In this document: positions 18,432 to 26,143 of the stretch, one piece after another
Layout: the number at the start of each line of letters is the position of its first letter
Position numbering within the stretch: the first letter of the stretch is position 1
NCBI RefSeq assembly: GCF_040702995.1
Contig: NZ_CP159992.1
Span: 4,675,501-4,739,500, forward strand
Length of the DNA: 64,000 nucleotides
DNA from: Paenibacillus sp. AN1007
GTDB taxonomy: Bacteria; Bacillota; Bacilli; Paenibacillales; Paenibacillaceae
Direction: 5' to 3'
The notes under the pieces: generated by a model
Told to the model about the DNA's origin: nothing
Seen by the model: the letters and a program-made list of their open reading frames with translations, nothing else
Databases searched by the model: none
Translations under genes and position numbers: made by a program

Positions 18432-18720
18432 TTACGATCTGTGAATCAATGATTTCGAAGTAATGCTATCCCACTCATTATCTAGGCAAAAATTTAAATT
18501 CTGAGTATATTCAAAGTCACTAGAGAGGAATTTTGACTCGTATCCAAAGGGATCATATGACGTATCAATTAAAGAATTAGAGAAGCCATATCTGCTAATC
18601 GTTTCATCAATCTCAATTCCTTTCTTTAACTGGATCACCTCGTTACAAATAAACCCAATCTTATTTAATTTCTTTATTAGCGCTTCATCTATAAATACAA
18701 CGTACAGACATTCAACACAA
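18432..18720 (-). pseudogene. Fragment of another immunity-like gene
   Basis: The frame is open from about 18720 without a good start codon and encodes VVFIDEALIKKLNKIGFIC followed by EIDETISRYGFSNSLIDTSY and ends NEWDSITSKSLIHRS. The size and acidic, aromatic composition fit the immunity genes around it. It lies in the decayed stretch between the active cassette at 19-21 kb and the propeller gene. Confidence 0.5.
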
Positions 18721-18755
18721 GAAGTCCCTCTTACATTTACATGGCAGAAGTGCCT
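18721..18755. repeat. Short hairpin repeat, degenerate copy 2
   Basis: AAGTCCCTCTTACATTTACA followed by TGGCAGAAGTGCC, related to the repeats at 16374, 19244 and 23701 but with poorer pairing. Confidence 0.4.
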
Positions 18756-18767
18756 TTAAATCTAACT

Positions 18768-19238
18768 TTAACGTTCCATAAAGTTCTCATATTCAATATG
18801 CTCAAGAAGCTCTCCATAATTCGTCTGAAGCATTTCAAGATAAGTTATGTTAAACGTATACGTTCCTTCTGCATAAAAAAATATTTCCTCTCCCGATGTG
18901 TGATAGAATATTCCACTTACTTGGAGCGATTCTAGAATTGCAAATGAGATTTCGTACATCATTTTATAACAGATTTCATAATGTTGATTGTTTTTTAATT
19001 CGTAAGATATAGTCTGTTCATATATAAAATCCTCTTCTTGGAACATCGTTTCATAAGAAGCGGCTGGATGATTTGGCGGAAAATGATTATCATATATATT
19101 TATTTTCAAACCATTGCCCAGATCATACTCATCATTGATTTCATTTTTTTTATAACTCACCTTAAGATTTTTACTTATTAATAGATTCTTCATCCGTAAG
19201 GCATTTTGTTTTCCGTTTAATTTAAGTGAATACTCCAT
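18768..19238 (-). CDS. Probable second immunity protein of the 19.8-kb toxin cassette
   Basis: A 156-residue soluble, acidic protein beginning MEYSLKLNGKQNALRMKNLL. Start at 19238 is fixed by AGGAG eight bases upstream; the longer open frame has no ribosome site. It contains the aromatic-rich stretch NHFPPNHPAASYETMFQEED and ends LLEHIEYENFMER. It lies about 35 bp beyond another immunity gene. A second antidote for a different toxin type is common in such arrays. Family not recognised. Confidence 0.65.
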   Translation of the reverse strand: MEYSLKLNGKQNALRMKNLLISKNLKVSYKKNEINDEYDLGNGLKINIYDNHFPPNHPAASYETMFQEEDFIYEQTISYELKNNQHYEICYKMMYEISFAILESLQVSGIFYHTSGEEIFFYAEGTYTFNITYLEMLQTNYGELLEHIEYENFMER

Positions 19239-19243
19239 AGACT

Positions 19244-19273
19244 TGTCTCCTCTACTTTTTATGTAGTAGAAGT
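19244..19273. repeat. Short hairpin repeat, copy 3
   Basis: CCTCTAC and GTAGAAG arms between two immunity genes; it overlaps the ribosome site of the gene at 18768-19238, so pairing could affect its translation. Confidence 0.5.
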
Positions 19274-19767
19274 TATTCACTGATATTATAAGGCTCCGTT
19301 GTTGAAAACGTATCATACCAGTTGTTTAATGGTATATACTTCACATTTTGTATTTCTAATTCTTGTGGCCTAAGGACGAAAAATCCTCCTTTTTCCAATA
19401 TTCTGATTAATGGCTCATATACATGTAAATAAACAGTGTATTCCGGTTTTTTTTCAACAAATATTGATAATTGTATATAAAATTCAAATATTTTTTTTAA
19501 ATACTGGTAATCATCAATAAATTCCAGAACCTCTGGATTGCAATACATGGCAATCGGAAATTCATTCTCAGTATCACCAAGTAATTTGGCTATATTAGTA
19601 AACATCGGTGGTTGGGGTCTAAGACCCTCATTTTTATAAAATAAAGCCAACCTTCTTAGAAATTCATAGCCTAAATCTGCATCTTCATTAGACACAATAG
19701 TACCAACTTTTCCCCAGTTAATTTCGTTTATTCTGCATACCGTATCATTTAAGTACATTTTTTTCAC
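19273..19767 (-). CDS. Immunity protein adjacent to the possible metallopeptidase toxin
   Basis: A 164-residue soluble protein eight bases downstream of the toxin stop (MKKMYLNDTVCRINEINWGK ... FFVLRPQELEIQNVKYIPL). The tight spacing makes it the cognate antidote of the toxin at 19776-21038. No zinc-binding or membrane motif. Family name not recognised; function inferred from place. Confidence 0.7.
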   Translation of the reverse strand: MKKMYLNDTVCRINEINWGKVGTIVSNEDADLGYEFLRRLALFYKNEGLRPQPPMFTNIAKLLGDTENEFPIAMYCNPEVLEFIDDYQYLKKIFEFYIQLSIFVEKKPEYTVYLHVYEPLIRILEKGGFFVLRPQELEIQNVKYIPLNNWYDTFSTTEPYNISE

Positions 19768-19775
19768 CTCTAAAT

Positions 19776-21038
19776 TTAATAGTCCAGGTCCTTATCAATA
19801 TTCTCTTCATATTCCTTATACTTGTCATAACCCGGGAAATCACGTGTAGGTTGTTTATCAGTTAAATTTGCCTTATCATGTGCATTCTTCTCAGGTTGTA
19901 TATCAAACCCTTTTCCATTCCAAGTGGATGGGTCTCTTAAAGGCATACCTCCATCCATTAGTTCTTTTTCTTTCAATTCATGGTTCGCAAGCTCTCTAAA
20001 CCAGGTTTTCTGTTTGTCATTTAGTTCTCCCTTTTGAGCTAACTGCCATGCATGTGCAACATCAGGATCTGCTTGGAAATATAAGTTTTCATAAGGCTTA
20101 CCACCTACAGATAAATCCTTTGTATCTAAAAACAAATGCTTCTTCATGTTCAATACCTGTTCGTCTGCCAATCCTGTATTTTTAGCTACTGTGCTAATAT
20201 CTTCAATCCCTGATTTTCGTATATCAATATACTTCCTCTCAAGAAATGCTTGAAATCCATCTTCTGGTGAGATGATGTGCTTTTTCATTTCAGCAGGATT
20301 GGTTATATAACTTGATTTACCCGTTCCCTCTTTCCCACTACCTTTCTCCGACTCCTTCTTACCTTCCCCTGACCCACTTGATCCACCCGATCCGTAATGA
20401 TCTTTCGAATGTAAAGCCTTGCCAAATAGAAAATAAGAGAGGGCTTGGCCTACTACCGCTCCTTTATAGTACCCTGACTCATCCTCACTCAGCTGTTTTT
20501 TCTGCTCGTTTACAAACTGCTCGATGTCGGATCTTGCTGTTCCCGTCCCCCATGCGGTATCCCAGGCAAATCCTATTCCGCGTCCAATGTCGATGATTTT
20601 ACCAACCGTCAGATCATAGCCCAGGCTGCCCATTGTACTGAATGGATTATAGAGGAATGCCTCTATGGTCTCGCCAATGCCTGTAACCGTGTCGCCGATG
20701 GCTTTATCAATCAATCCCGCAGCAAAATTGGGCTCAAGTTTATCCGGGATTTGCATCATTTCCCCTTCTGAATGGTCAGCTTTTTTGAATGCGCTTAATG
20801 TCCCCGTTATCTTATTCTGAAATTTATCCAACAGCCCAAGTGCAGAGGGGAACACACTCTCTTTGATATTCATAAAATCCCAAAAAAACTTCTCGCTGGT
20901 CACACCCGACCATTCCGATTGCAACAAATACATCGTCTTGTCCAATTCATAGACAATCTTGCCGAGCTGCTGTTTACTCTGCTGCAGCAGACGGGCGTTT
21001 TTTTCCAGCTCATCCGGGTGCACCTGAATCCGTGTCAT
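19776..21038 (-). CDS. WXG100-type polymorphic toxin with possible zincin-like C-terminus
   Basis: A 420-residue protein with the island's common WXG100 domain (residues 1-90, W43), shared linker (100-210) and Ser/Gly/Lys hinge. The last roughly 170 residues are distinct: GFQAFLERKYIDIRKSGIED, a segment LYFQADPDVAHAWQLAQKGE and WFRELANHELKEKELMDGG. The HELKE pattern (HExxE rather than HExxH) within LANHELKEKELM is reminiscent of polymorphic-toxin metallopeptidase domains, but the catalytic assignment is uncertain and a non-enzymatic or nuclease fold is possible. The conserved DKANLTDKQPTRDFPG tail follows. Start ATG with GGTGAG. Followed by two immunity genes. Confidence 0.75.
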   Translation of the reverse strand: MTRIQVHPDELEKNARLLQQSKQQLGKIVYELDKTMYLLQSEWSGVTSEKFFWDFMNIKESVFPSALGLLDKFQNKITGTLSAFKKADHSEGEMMQIPDKLEPNFAAGLIDKAIGDTVTGIGETIEAFLYNPFSTMGSLGYDLTVGKIIDIGRGIGFAWDTAWGTGTARSDIEQFVNEQKKQLSEDESGYYKGAVVGQALSYFLFGKALHSKDHYGSGGSSGSGEGKKESEKGSGKEGTGKSSYITNPAEMKKHIISPEDGFQAFLERKYIDIRKSGIEDISTVAKNTGLADEQVLNMKKHLFLDTKDLSVGGKPYENLYFQADPDVAHAWQLAQKGELNDKQKTWFRELANHELKEKELMDGGMPLRDPSTWNGKGFDIQPEKNAHDKANLTDKQPTRDFPGYDKYKEYEENIDKDLDY

Positions 21039-21343
21039 GCCATCTCACCGCCAACCTGATCATAGTCGTTACCCCTAAATTTTAACAAAACCAATTTCAC
21101 ATTGGAATTGAACAGAAGAAGCATTTTTCGCTTCATCTATTCGGTATTTAGGTAACTACTTCAGGCAGCCAAGCTTGCACATGTGCGCATACTATAATCT
21201 ACTTGCTTCAAGAATAAACTATAAACTCCTTATCAGAAAATAGAGCCCTAGTATCGTTATCGCCCATTACATATTTTTCACACGGATCACTCAATAATAG
21301 AATAACTTTTCAATTGCAAGTTGAATTAGTATAGAGTAAAAAA
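21039..21343 (-). repeat. Conserved upstream block of toxin cassette (copy 3)
   Basis: Same block as 10899-11190 and 13807-14103, ending at the DUF4183 terminator. No gene seen. Confidence 0.8.
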
Positions 21344-21370
21344 ACGGCTCCTATCACAGATAGAAGCCGT
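21344..21370 (-). terminator. Terminator of collagen-like/DUF4183 unit (copy 2)
   Basis: ACGGCTCCTATC and GATAGAAGCCGT arms with one mismatch, followed on the minus strand by seven T. Confidence 0.9.
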
Positions 21371-21404
21371 ACAATGCTTTTTTAAAAATCATTTCAGCCA
21401 ATCC

Positions 21405-21698
21405 CTATGACACTATAAATTGTACGACAATGGGAGTGCCATCATTTAATGCATCTCCGCCGGGGATTGTAAGTGTAGTGGTGGTAACCGAGGATGTGTC
21501 TGCTGTTTGCATAAGGCCATTAATGTAGAGATTATAGTAATTGAACGTGCCTGGAAAAGCTGTTGCGGCCGTACCTGCATCGTTTGTAAAAGCCGTCGCA
21601 GCGATTGCAAACGTTGCTCCGGTTCCTGTTCCATCCCCAATAGTCGCTGCAAATCTTAAACTGTTCTGAAATGGTGTAACAAGTGGCATGTTTCTCAC
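21405..21698 (-). CDS. DUF4183 spore-surface protein (copy 2)
   Basis: A 97-residue near-identical copy of the product at 14170-14463, with the same [11 protein letters not shown] core. It follows the second collagen-like gene by about 70 bp and ends at a matching terminator, so it belongs to the same duplicated unit. Likely an exosporium cap or partner protein. Confidence 0.85.
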   Translation of the reverse strand: MRNMPLVTPFQNSLRFAATIGDGTGTGATFAIAATAFTNDAGTAATAFPGTFNYYNLYINGLMQTADTSSVTTTTLTIPGGDALNDGTPIVVQFIVS

Positions 21699-21771
21699 CT
21701 CCTACCTGACATAGTATATGTAGTAGATTTGAGAGTAGTGAAGGCAGAGGTAAGAGGTAATATAACCATTT

Positions 21772-22779
21772 TCAATTGTTAAGGATTACCGCTGTTAATT
21801 GAACAATTTCAATAATGACAGGTGTTTCAGCAAACAGGACACCGCTTTGAGATGGAATAAATAAACCCTCCGCAGTTAACACATACGAATTGCCAGGCTG
21901 TACGATCCCATTAATATAAAGATTGTAGTAACTGGTCATGCCTATTCCTGCAAATTGGGATATACTTCCGCCCTCATCATCAACAAATTCACCAGCAGAA
22001 ACCGTAACCGAGTTCGATAAATCCAAATCAGTGTCAGGGAAATAAAAGTAGCGGTCTGACGTAGGAATGATCTGAATCCCGGGGATACTGCCCGGCGGGC
22101 CTTGCTCACCCGGAGGCCCTGTTGGCCCCTGTACTCCAGGAGGTCCCTGCTCACCAGGCACACCTTGAGGGCCAACCGGTCCTTGGGCTCCCGGACTTCC
22201 CGGTTCGCCTTGTTCACCCGGAGGCCCTGTTGGGCCCGACACTCCAGGAGGTCCCTGCTCACCAGGCACACCTTGGGGGCCAACCGGACCTTGGACTCCC
22301 GAACTTCCCGGTTCACCTTGTTCACCCCGAGGGCCAGCAGGTCCCTGCACTCCGGGAGGTCCCTGCTCACCAGACATACCTTGAGGACCAACCGGACCTT
22401 GGGCTCCCGGACTTCCCTGTTCGCCTTGTTCACCCCGAGGGCCTGCCAAGCCTTGGGAACCTTGTTGTACGATCAGCCCCTGCGCTGCAGGCAGACTGAC
22501 TGTTTTTGTTTCTTCAATTTTAGCTGGGCCAGATTCAAAACCAAGCTCAGGACAGGCCGGATGAACATCGCTTCTTCCAGGGAAGGCAGTAATTTTGCGG
22601 CTGCGGCATGCTTTCTTTTGTCTCACGCGCTGCTTGGAAGCACTTCGCTTTCCTCCCAAAGCTTTACGTATCGTATACCGTTTCTTACGTTTTCTCGGGT
22701 TATTGTTACAGCCTTTCGTGGAGGAATGTCTCCTTCTTAATGAGTGAAGAGTCGTTTTTGCTTGGTTCGTATGCTTCAA
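21772..22779 (-). CDS. Collagen-like spore-surface protein with C-terminal DUF4183 domain (copy 2)
   Basis: Similar plan to copy 1: a basic N-terminus starting [18 protein letters not shown], about 140 residues of Gly-X-Y repeats ([16 protein letters not shown] units) and a DUF4183 end ([18 protein letters not shown]). It differs by an extra segment between the basic start and the collagen part ([18 protein letters not shown]), which resembles N-terminal targeting segments of other collagen-like spore proteins. Collagen repeats differ in number and order from copy 1, as expected from slippage. TTG start at 22779, nine bases after AAGGAG. Confidence 0.87.
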   Translation of the reverse strand: MKHTNQAKTTLHSLRRRHSSTKGCNNNPRKRKKRYTIRKALGGKRSASKQRVRQKKACRSRKITAFPGRSDVHPACPELGFESGPAKIEETKTVSLPAAQGLIVQQGSQGLAGPRGEQGEQGSPGAQGPVGPQGMSGEQGPPGVQGPAGPRGEQGEPGSSGVQGPVGPQGVPGEQGPPGVSGPTGPPGEQGEPGSPGAQGPVGPQGVPGEQGPPGVQGPTGPPGEQGPPGSIPGIQIIPTSDRYFYFPDTDLDLSNSVTVSAGEFVDDEGGSISQFAGIGMTSYYNLYINGIVQPGNSYVLTAEGLFIPSQSGVLFAETPVIIEIVQLTAVILNN

Positions 22780-22822
22780 AGTCGCCACTCTCCTTAGGCC
22801 AGCAAACACAGCATATATGCCC

Positions 22823-22875
22823 TATACTATGTCTTTTGCACATGTGGAGAGTGTGCGAATAACTATGACCACCGC
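22823..22875 (-). promoter_or_regulatory. Possible mother-cell (SigK-like) promoter of collagen-like gene (copy 2)
   Basis: CATAGTATA on the minus strand (22823-22831) with a CACAC segment about 17 bases upstream, conserved with copy 1 at 15559. Confidence 0.35.
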
Positions 22876-22883
22876 CCAATAAA

Positions 22884-22906
22884 AAAACTACAGCTTCTGC
22901 TGTAGT
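22884..22906 (-). terminator. Terminator of 220-residue membrane-anchored gene (copy 2)
   Basis: ACTACAGC-AGAA-GCTGTAGT followed on the minus strand by TTTTTT. Confidence 0.92.
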
Positions 22907-23003
22907 CCCCCCTCTTACCTGCTTTACTTCAGCAGTTACCCATTTCCCTTCATATCTTGCATCGATCCTCTCGTTCCGTTTCATATCCATATCCTTATTT
23001 TCT

Positions 23004-23666
23004 TCAATTATACCTGGGATTCAGCGCATCTTTCCAAACGTCATCCTCTACAAAATCAACTTTTTTCTCCTTAAAATAAGCACGTGTCGCCTGCTCCATA
23101 TCATTTAAGATTCGAGGCCAGTCCTTCTCTTCGATCACTGTCGATTCAAAATCTCCGACGATATTCAACCACCGCTGATTTAACTGCTGGTACTCCTGTA
23201 TTCTGGCTTTTAGTTCAGCGGATACAGGATAATTAGTTATATCCAGCCTTCCGAACGTCATCTGCATCCGATGAAGCGCCTGCGGCCATATGTCTCCTAC
23301 TTCCAAATGATTGATAAATAACGGCGCAGGTTTCGCCAGCCAGTTCGCTTCCTGACTTAAAATGAGATTCATGAAGTTATATTTATTGATGATCTGCAGC
23401 ATATCTATGAGACCGTAATAGACCTGACGTGCTTGTTCTCCGTCCTCTACCATCTCATTTATGATTTTGTCATTCTCCAATATACGATTGAAAATAACGT
23501 CATTATTGATAATTGCACTTTTTAGATCAACGATATCTTGACGGATATTCGAGGTTAGATATTGTTCATACATTCTTTTTTCTTTGTAGAAACTGTAAGT
23601 CAGAAGAAGCAGCATCACAAATGCAAGGCAGCAGCCGATCAAGACAAGTCGCTTCTTTAAGATCAA
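23004..23666 (-). CDS. Membrane-anchored helical protein of unknown function (copy 2)
   Basis: A 220-residue paralogue of 15677-16339, with one N-terminal membrane span (about 10-26) and a helical outside domain (MNLILSQEANWLAKPAPLFI). The start is TTG at 23666 after AAAGGGG; the sister gene uses ATG. It is upstream of the second collagen-like gene and has its own terminator, so it can be expressed separately. Function not recognised. Confidence 0.7.
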   Translation of the reverse strand: MILKKRLVLIGCCLAFVMLLLLTYSFYKEKRMYEQYLTSNIRQDIVDLKSAIINNDVIFNRILENDKIINEMVEDGEQARQVYYGLIDMLQIINKYNFMNLILSQEANWLAKPAPLFINHLEVGDIWPQALHRMQMTFGRLDITNYPVSAELKARIQEYQQLNQRWLNIVGDFESTVIEEKDWPRILNDMEQATRAYFKEKKVDFVEDDVWKDALNPRYN

Positions 23667-23700
23667 GGCAAGATGTTCCCCTTTCTTTTATAATAAGAGA

Positions 23701-23728
23701 CACCTCTACGTCTGTGTGGTAGAAGTGC
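23701..23728. repeat. Short hairpin repeat, copy 4
   Basis: CACCTCTAC and GTAGAAGTG arms, matching 16374-16402 and in the same position upstream of the 220-residue gene. Confidence 0.6.
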
Positions 23729-23860
23729 CTTAAGTCGCTCATAGTTTTAGTAGTAGGATGTTATCTAGATCGTTTGGGATCAGTATAACACCAATTACTA
23801 CTGTATGAACTTTTTATCCTATTAAGTTAGCCTACAAACCTATAAATGAACTCAGATTCG

Positions 23861-24035
23861 TCGTTTTTTATATTTTAGTTTCTTTATCAGTTCCTCTGTT
23901 AAAACATTTTCCTCGAACTTAGAAGAACAGTCCGTCGCCATTGAAATTTCTCAACAGGTAACACAGGAATTTGCGTAAAATCATATTCTGTTTCAGCTAA
24001 TACTTTTGCTGCTTATTCGCACCAACTGAGGCTAT
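23861..24035 (-). pseudogene. Remnant of the 3-prime end of an immunity gene
   Basis: Reading the minus strand gives AAKVLAETEYDFTQIPVLPV and EKFQWRRTVLL in one frame, then after a frameshift FEENVLTEELIKKLKYKKRR and a stop. No start is present. Position after an immunity gene and its composition suggest a fragment of a lost antidote. Confidence 0.45.
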
Positions 24036-24044
24036 AGCTCCCTA

Positions 24045-24284
24045 CTATTCTTCAATTATATAGACTTTACTAACAGTATTATCCTCGTTAAAAACATAAA
24101 TTCTACCACAATTAATACATCTCCATACTTCCTTCTTCGGGTCGGGTATTGAAAGCGGGTCTATAGAATCTCCCATGTTTATAATACAATCCCACTCTCG
24201 GTCAGTATAAACATGCAATTGAACATCATTTGGAGCTTCTACAGTGGACAAATACTCCCCACATTTACATTGAAATCTAGCCAT
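24045..24284 (-). CDS. Small zinc-ribbon-like immunity protein (paralogue 2)
   Basis: A 79-residue paralogue of 9426-9665, opening MARFQCKCGEYLS with a second cysteine pair in WRCINCGRIYVFNE. It begins 14 bp downstream of the stop of a toxin with a related C-terminal domain, so toxin and antidote types are linked at both loci. The divergence between the two zinc ribbons is larger than between the toxin N-termini, fitting co-variation with the toxic domain. Confidence 0.75.
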   Translation of the reverse strand: MARFQCKCGEYLSTVEAPNDVQLHVYTDREWDCIINMGDSIDPLSIPDPKKEVWRCINCGRIYVFNEDNTVSKVYIIEE

Positions 24285-24298
24285 ACCTTAAATACCTC

Positions 24299-25366
24299 CT
24301 AGTTAGTTATCTTCCCATCTTTTATCCATATTTCTACTTTTCCCGGAATCTGCTTATCAGCATAAGTCCCCTTAGCACGATTAAGAATCTGCTCTGCTTG
24401 TTCTTTCGTAAGTCCGGCTTCCCTACCATCAATAACAACTATTTCAGCATGTTGTTTAAATCCTTCTTTAATCCTTCCTACCCCAGTATTAACATTAGGG
24501 TTTTGAAGAGATTTAAGCTCTGTTAAAACTCCATCTACTTTAAAATCAGGAGTCTTTTCGCCATGTTTTGTTGATTCTGGAATCCTTTCAACCGTCTTGC
24601 CTTCTGCAATTAAATCATTTGCAACTTTTCTTTCTGCTGGTTTTAATTCGTGAATATCCCCTACAAATTTCCCTTGAACCCCTGATGCTCTATTCGTACT
24701 TTCTTTTCCCCCACCCGATCCGTGATGATCTTTCGAATGCAAAGCCTTGCCAAAAAGAAAATAAGAAAGTGCTTGGCCTACTACTGCTCCTTTATAGTAC
24801 CCTGACTCATCCTCACTCAGCTGTTTTTTCTGCTCGTTTACAAACTGCTCGATGTCGGATCTTGCTGTTCCCGTCCCCCATGCGGTATCCCAGGCAAATC
24901 CTATTCCGCGTCCAACGTCGATGATTTTACCAACCGTCAAATTATAGCCCAGGCTGCCCAATGTACTGAATGGATTATAGAGGAATGCCTCTATGGTCTC
25001 GCCAATGCCTGTAACCGTATCGCCGATGGCTTTATCAATCAATCCCGCAGCAAAATTGGGCTCCAGCTTATCCGGGATTTGCAGCATTTCCCCTTCTGAA
25101 TGGTCAGCTGTTTTGAATGCGCTTAATGTCTGCTTTATCTTATTCTGAAATATATCCAGCAGCCCAAGTGTAGAGGGGAATACATGCTCTTTAATATTCA
25201 TAAAATCCCAAAAAAACTTCTCGCTGGTCACACCCGTCCATTCGGATTGTAACAAATACATCGTCTTGTCCAATTCATAGACAATTTTGCCGAGCTGCTG
25301 TTTACTCTGCTGCAGCAGACGGGCGTTTTTTTCCAGCTCATCCGGGTGCACCTGAATCCGTGTCAT
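24299..25366 (-). CDS. WXG100-type polymorphic toxin with CdiA-like nuclease C-terminus (2)
   Basis: A 355-residue protein with the common WXG100 domain and linker, a shortened hinge (GSGGGKES) and a C-terminal domain of about 130 residues containing PDFKVDGVLTELKSL, IVVIDGREAGLTKEQAEQIL and KVEIWIKDGKI. These blocks are shared with the toxin at 9684-10898 although the rest has diverged strongly. The D...ExK core again suggests a nuclease of the CdiA C-terminal group. The cognate zinc-ribbon antidote follows. Confidence 0.82.
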   Translation of the reverse strand: MTRIQVHPDELEKNARLLQQSKQQLGKIVYELDKTMYLLQSEWTGVTSEKFFWDFMNIKEHVFPSTLGLLDIFQNKIKQTLSAFKTADHSEGEMLQIPDKLEPNFAAGLIDKAIGDTVTGIGETIEAFLYNPFSTLGSLGYNLTVGKIIDVGRGIGFAWDTAWGTGTARSDIEQFVNEQKKQLSEDESGYYKGAVVGQALSYFLFGKALHSKDHHGSGGGKESTNRASGVQGKFVGDIHELKPAERKVANDLIAEGKTVERIPESTKHGEKTPDFKVDGVLTELKSLQNPNVNTGVGRIKEGFKQHAEIVVIDGREAGLTKEQAEQILNRAKGTYADKQIPGKVEIWIKDGKITN

Positions 25367-25552
25367 GCCATCTCACCGCCAACCTGATCATAGTCGTTAT
25401 CCCTAAATTTTAACAAATAAAATTCACATTGGAATTGAACAGAAGAAGCATTTTTCGCTTCATTCATTCGGTATTTAGGTAACTACTTCAGGCAGCCAAG
25501 CTTGCACATGTACGCATACTATACTCTATTTGTTTCAAGAATAAACTATAGA
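25367..25552 (-). repeat. Conserved upstream block of toxin cassette (copy 4)
   Basis: Shares the CAGGCAGCCAAGCTTGCACA block with the other toxin upstream regions, then joins abruptly to the sequence that elsewhere follows immunity genes (ATTAAAACTAAATACG), a recombination joint also seen near 9193. Confidence 0.75.
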
Positions 25553-25607
25553 TTAAAACTAAATACGTACTCTAACCAGATACCATCCAGCTGCATTGAA
25601 TAAAAGA

Positions 25608-25653
25608 AAAACAGGTAAGAAAGGTGGTATCTCACCATAATCAACCTGTTTTT
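25608..25653 (-). terminator. Terminator, repeat family copy 4
   Basis: AAAACAGGT and ACCTGTTTTT arms with inner GGTG/CACC pairing, beyond the Imm7-like gene. Confidence 0.82.
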
Positions 25654-25729
25654 GAATCGGATTTATCATTTAGTTTTTTCCACCGAAAAGAAGATAAACA
25701 TTTAATTATTTTCTAAAATGAGTTTAATA

Positions 25730-26131
25730 CTAAAATTCGGAATCATCGGTTACAACGGGTATTAATGGAGACAAAAATGGGTCATGTTTTTCTTCAACAT
25801 TACCTCTCTTAAGAACATATACATTAAACTCATTAAAATGTATTGGGTGTTCATCATTATACACATAGAGCATACCGTATGAGCCGGGGGCTTGGATTCC
25901 TACATTCTTCATTATTTCCACCGGATGAAATTTGGAAGAAGGCTCATGATTCCATAGTCCGCTCATCCAAAGATGGTATTGTCCGTTGATCACCTTTATG
26001 TCTAAAACATCTACATTCGGCTGTAAATCCTTAATATACTTTTCAACTGTTTCAAAAATAACTACTTCTTCATAACACGTCTCATCACCTGTACTTGCTA
26101 AAACAACTGCCCAACCATGGTATTGATACAT
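25730..26131 (-). CDS. Imm7-like immunity protein
   Basis: A 133-residue soluble protein starting MYQYHGWAVVLAS and containing QYHLWMSGLWNHEPSSKFHP. The N-terminal YHGW block and overall length agree with Imm7-type polymorphic immunity proteins; that assignment is by motif and is tentative. It is 12 bp downstream of the toxin at 26144-27259 and so is its likely antidote. Truncated relatives are found at 11600-11959 and 9372-9425. Confidence 0.72.
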   Translation of the reverse strand: MYQYHGWAVVLASTGDETCYEEVVIFETVEKYIKDLQPNVDVLDIKVINGQYHLWMSGLWNHEPSSKFHPVEIMKNVGIQAPGSYGMLYVYNDEHPIHFNEFNVYVLKRGNVEEKHDPFLSPLIPVVTDDSEF

Positions 26132-26143
26132 ACTTTCACCTCT

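Noticed and set aside
22706-22990. Possible 94-residue gene between the collagen-like and 220-residue genes
   Set aside because: It runs through the terminator hairpin at 22884-22906 and into the start of the collagen gene; the homologous region at 15.6 kb does not keep the frame.
14104-23666. Considered whether the repeated blocks are insertion sequences
   Set aside because: No transposase, terminal inverted repeats or target duplications were seen; homologous segmental duplication explains the layout.
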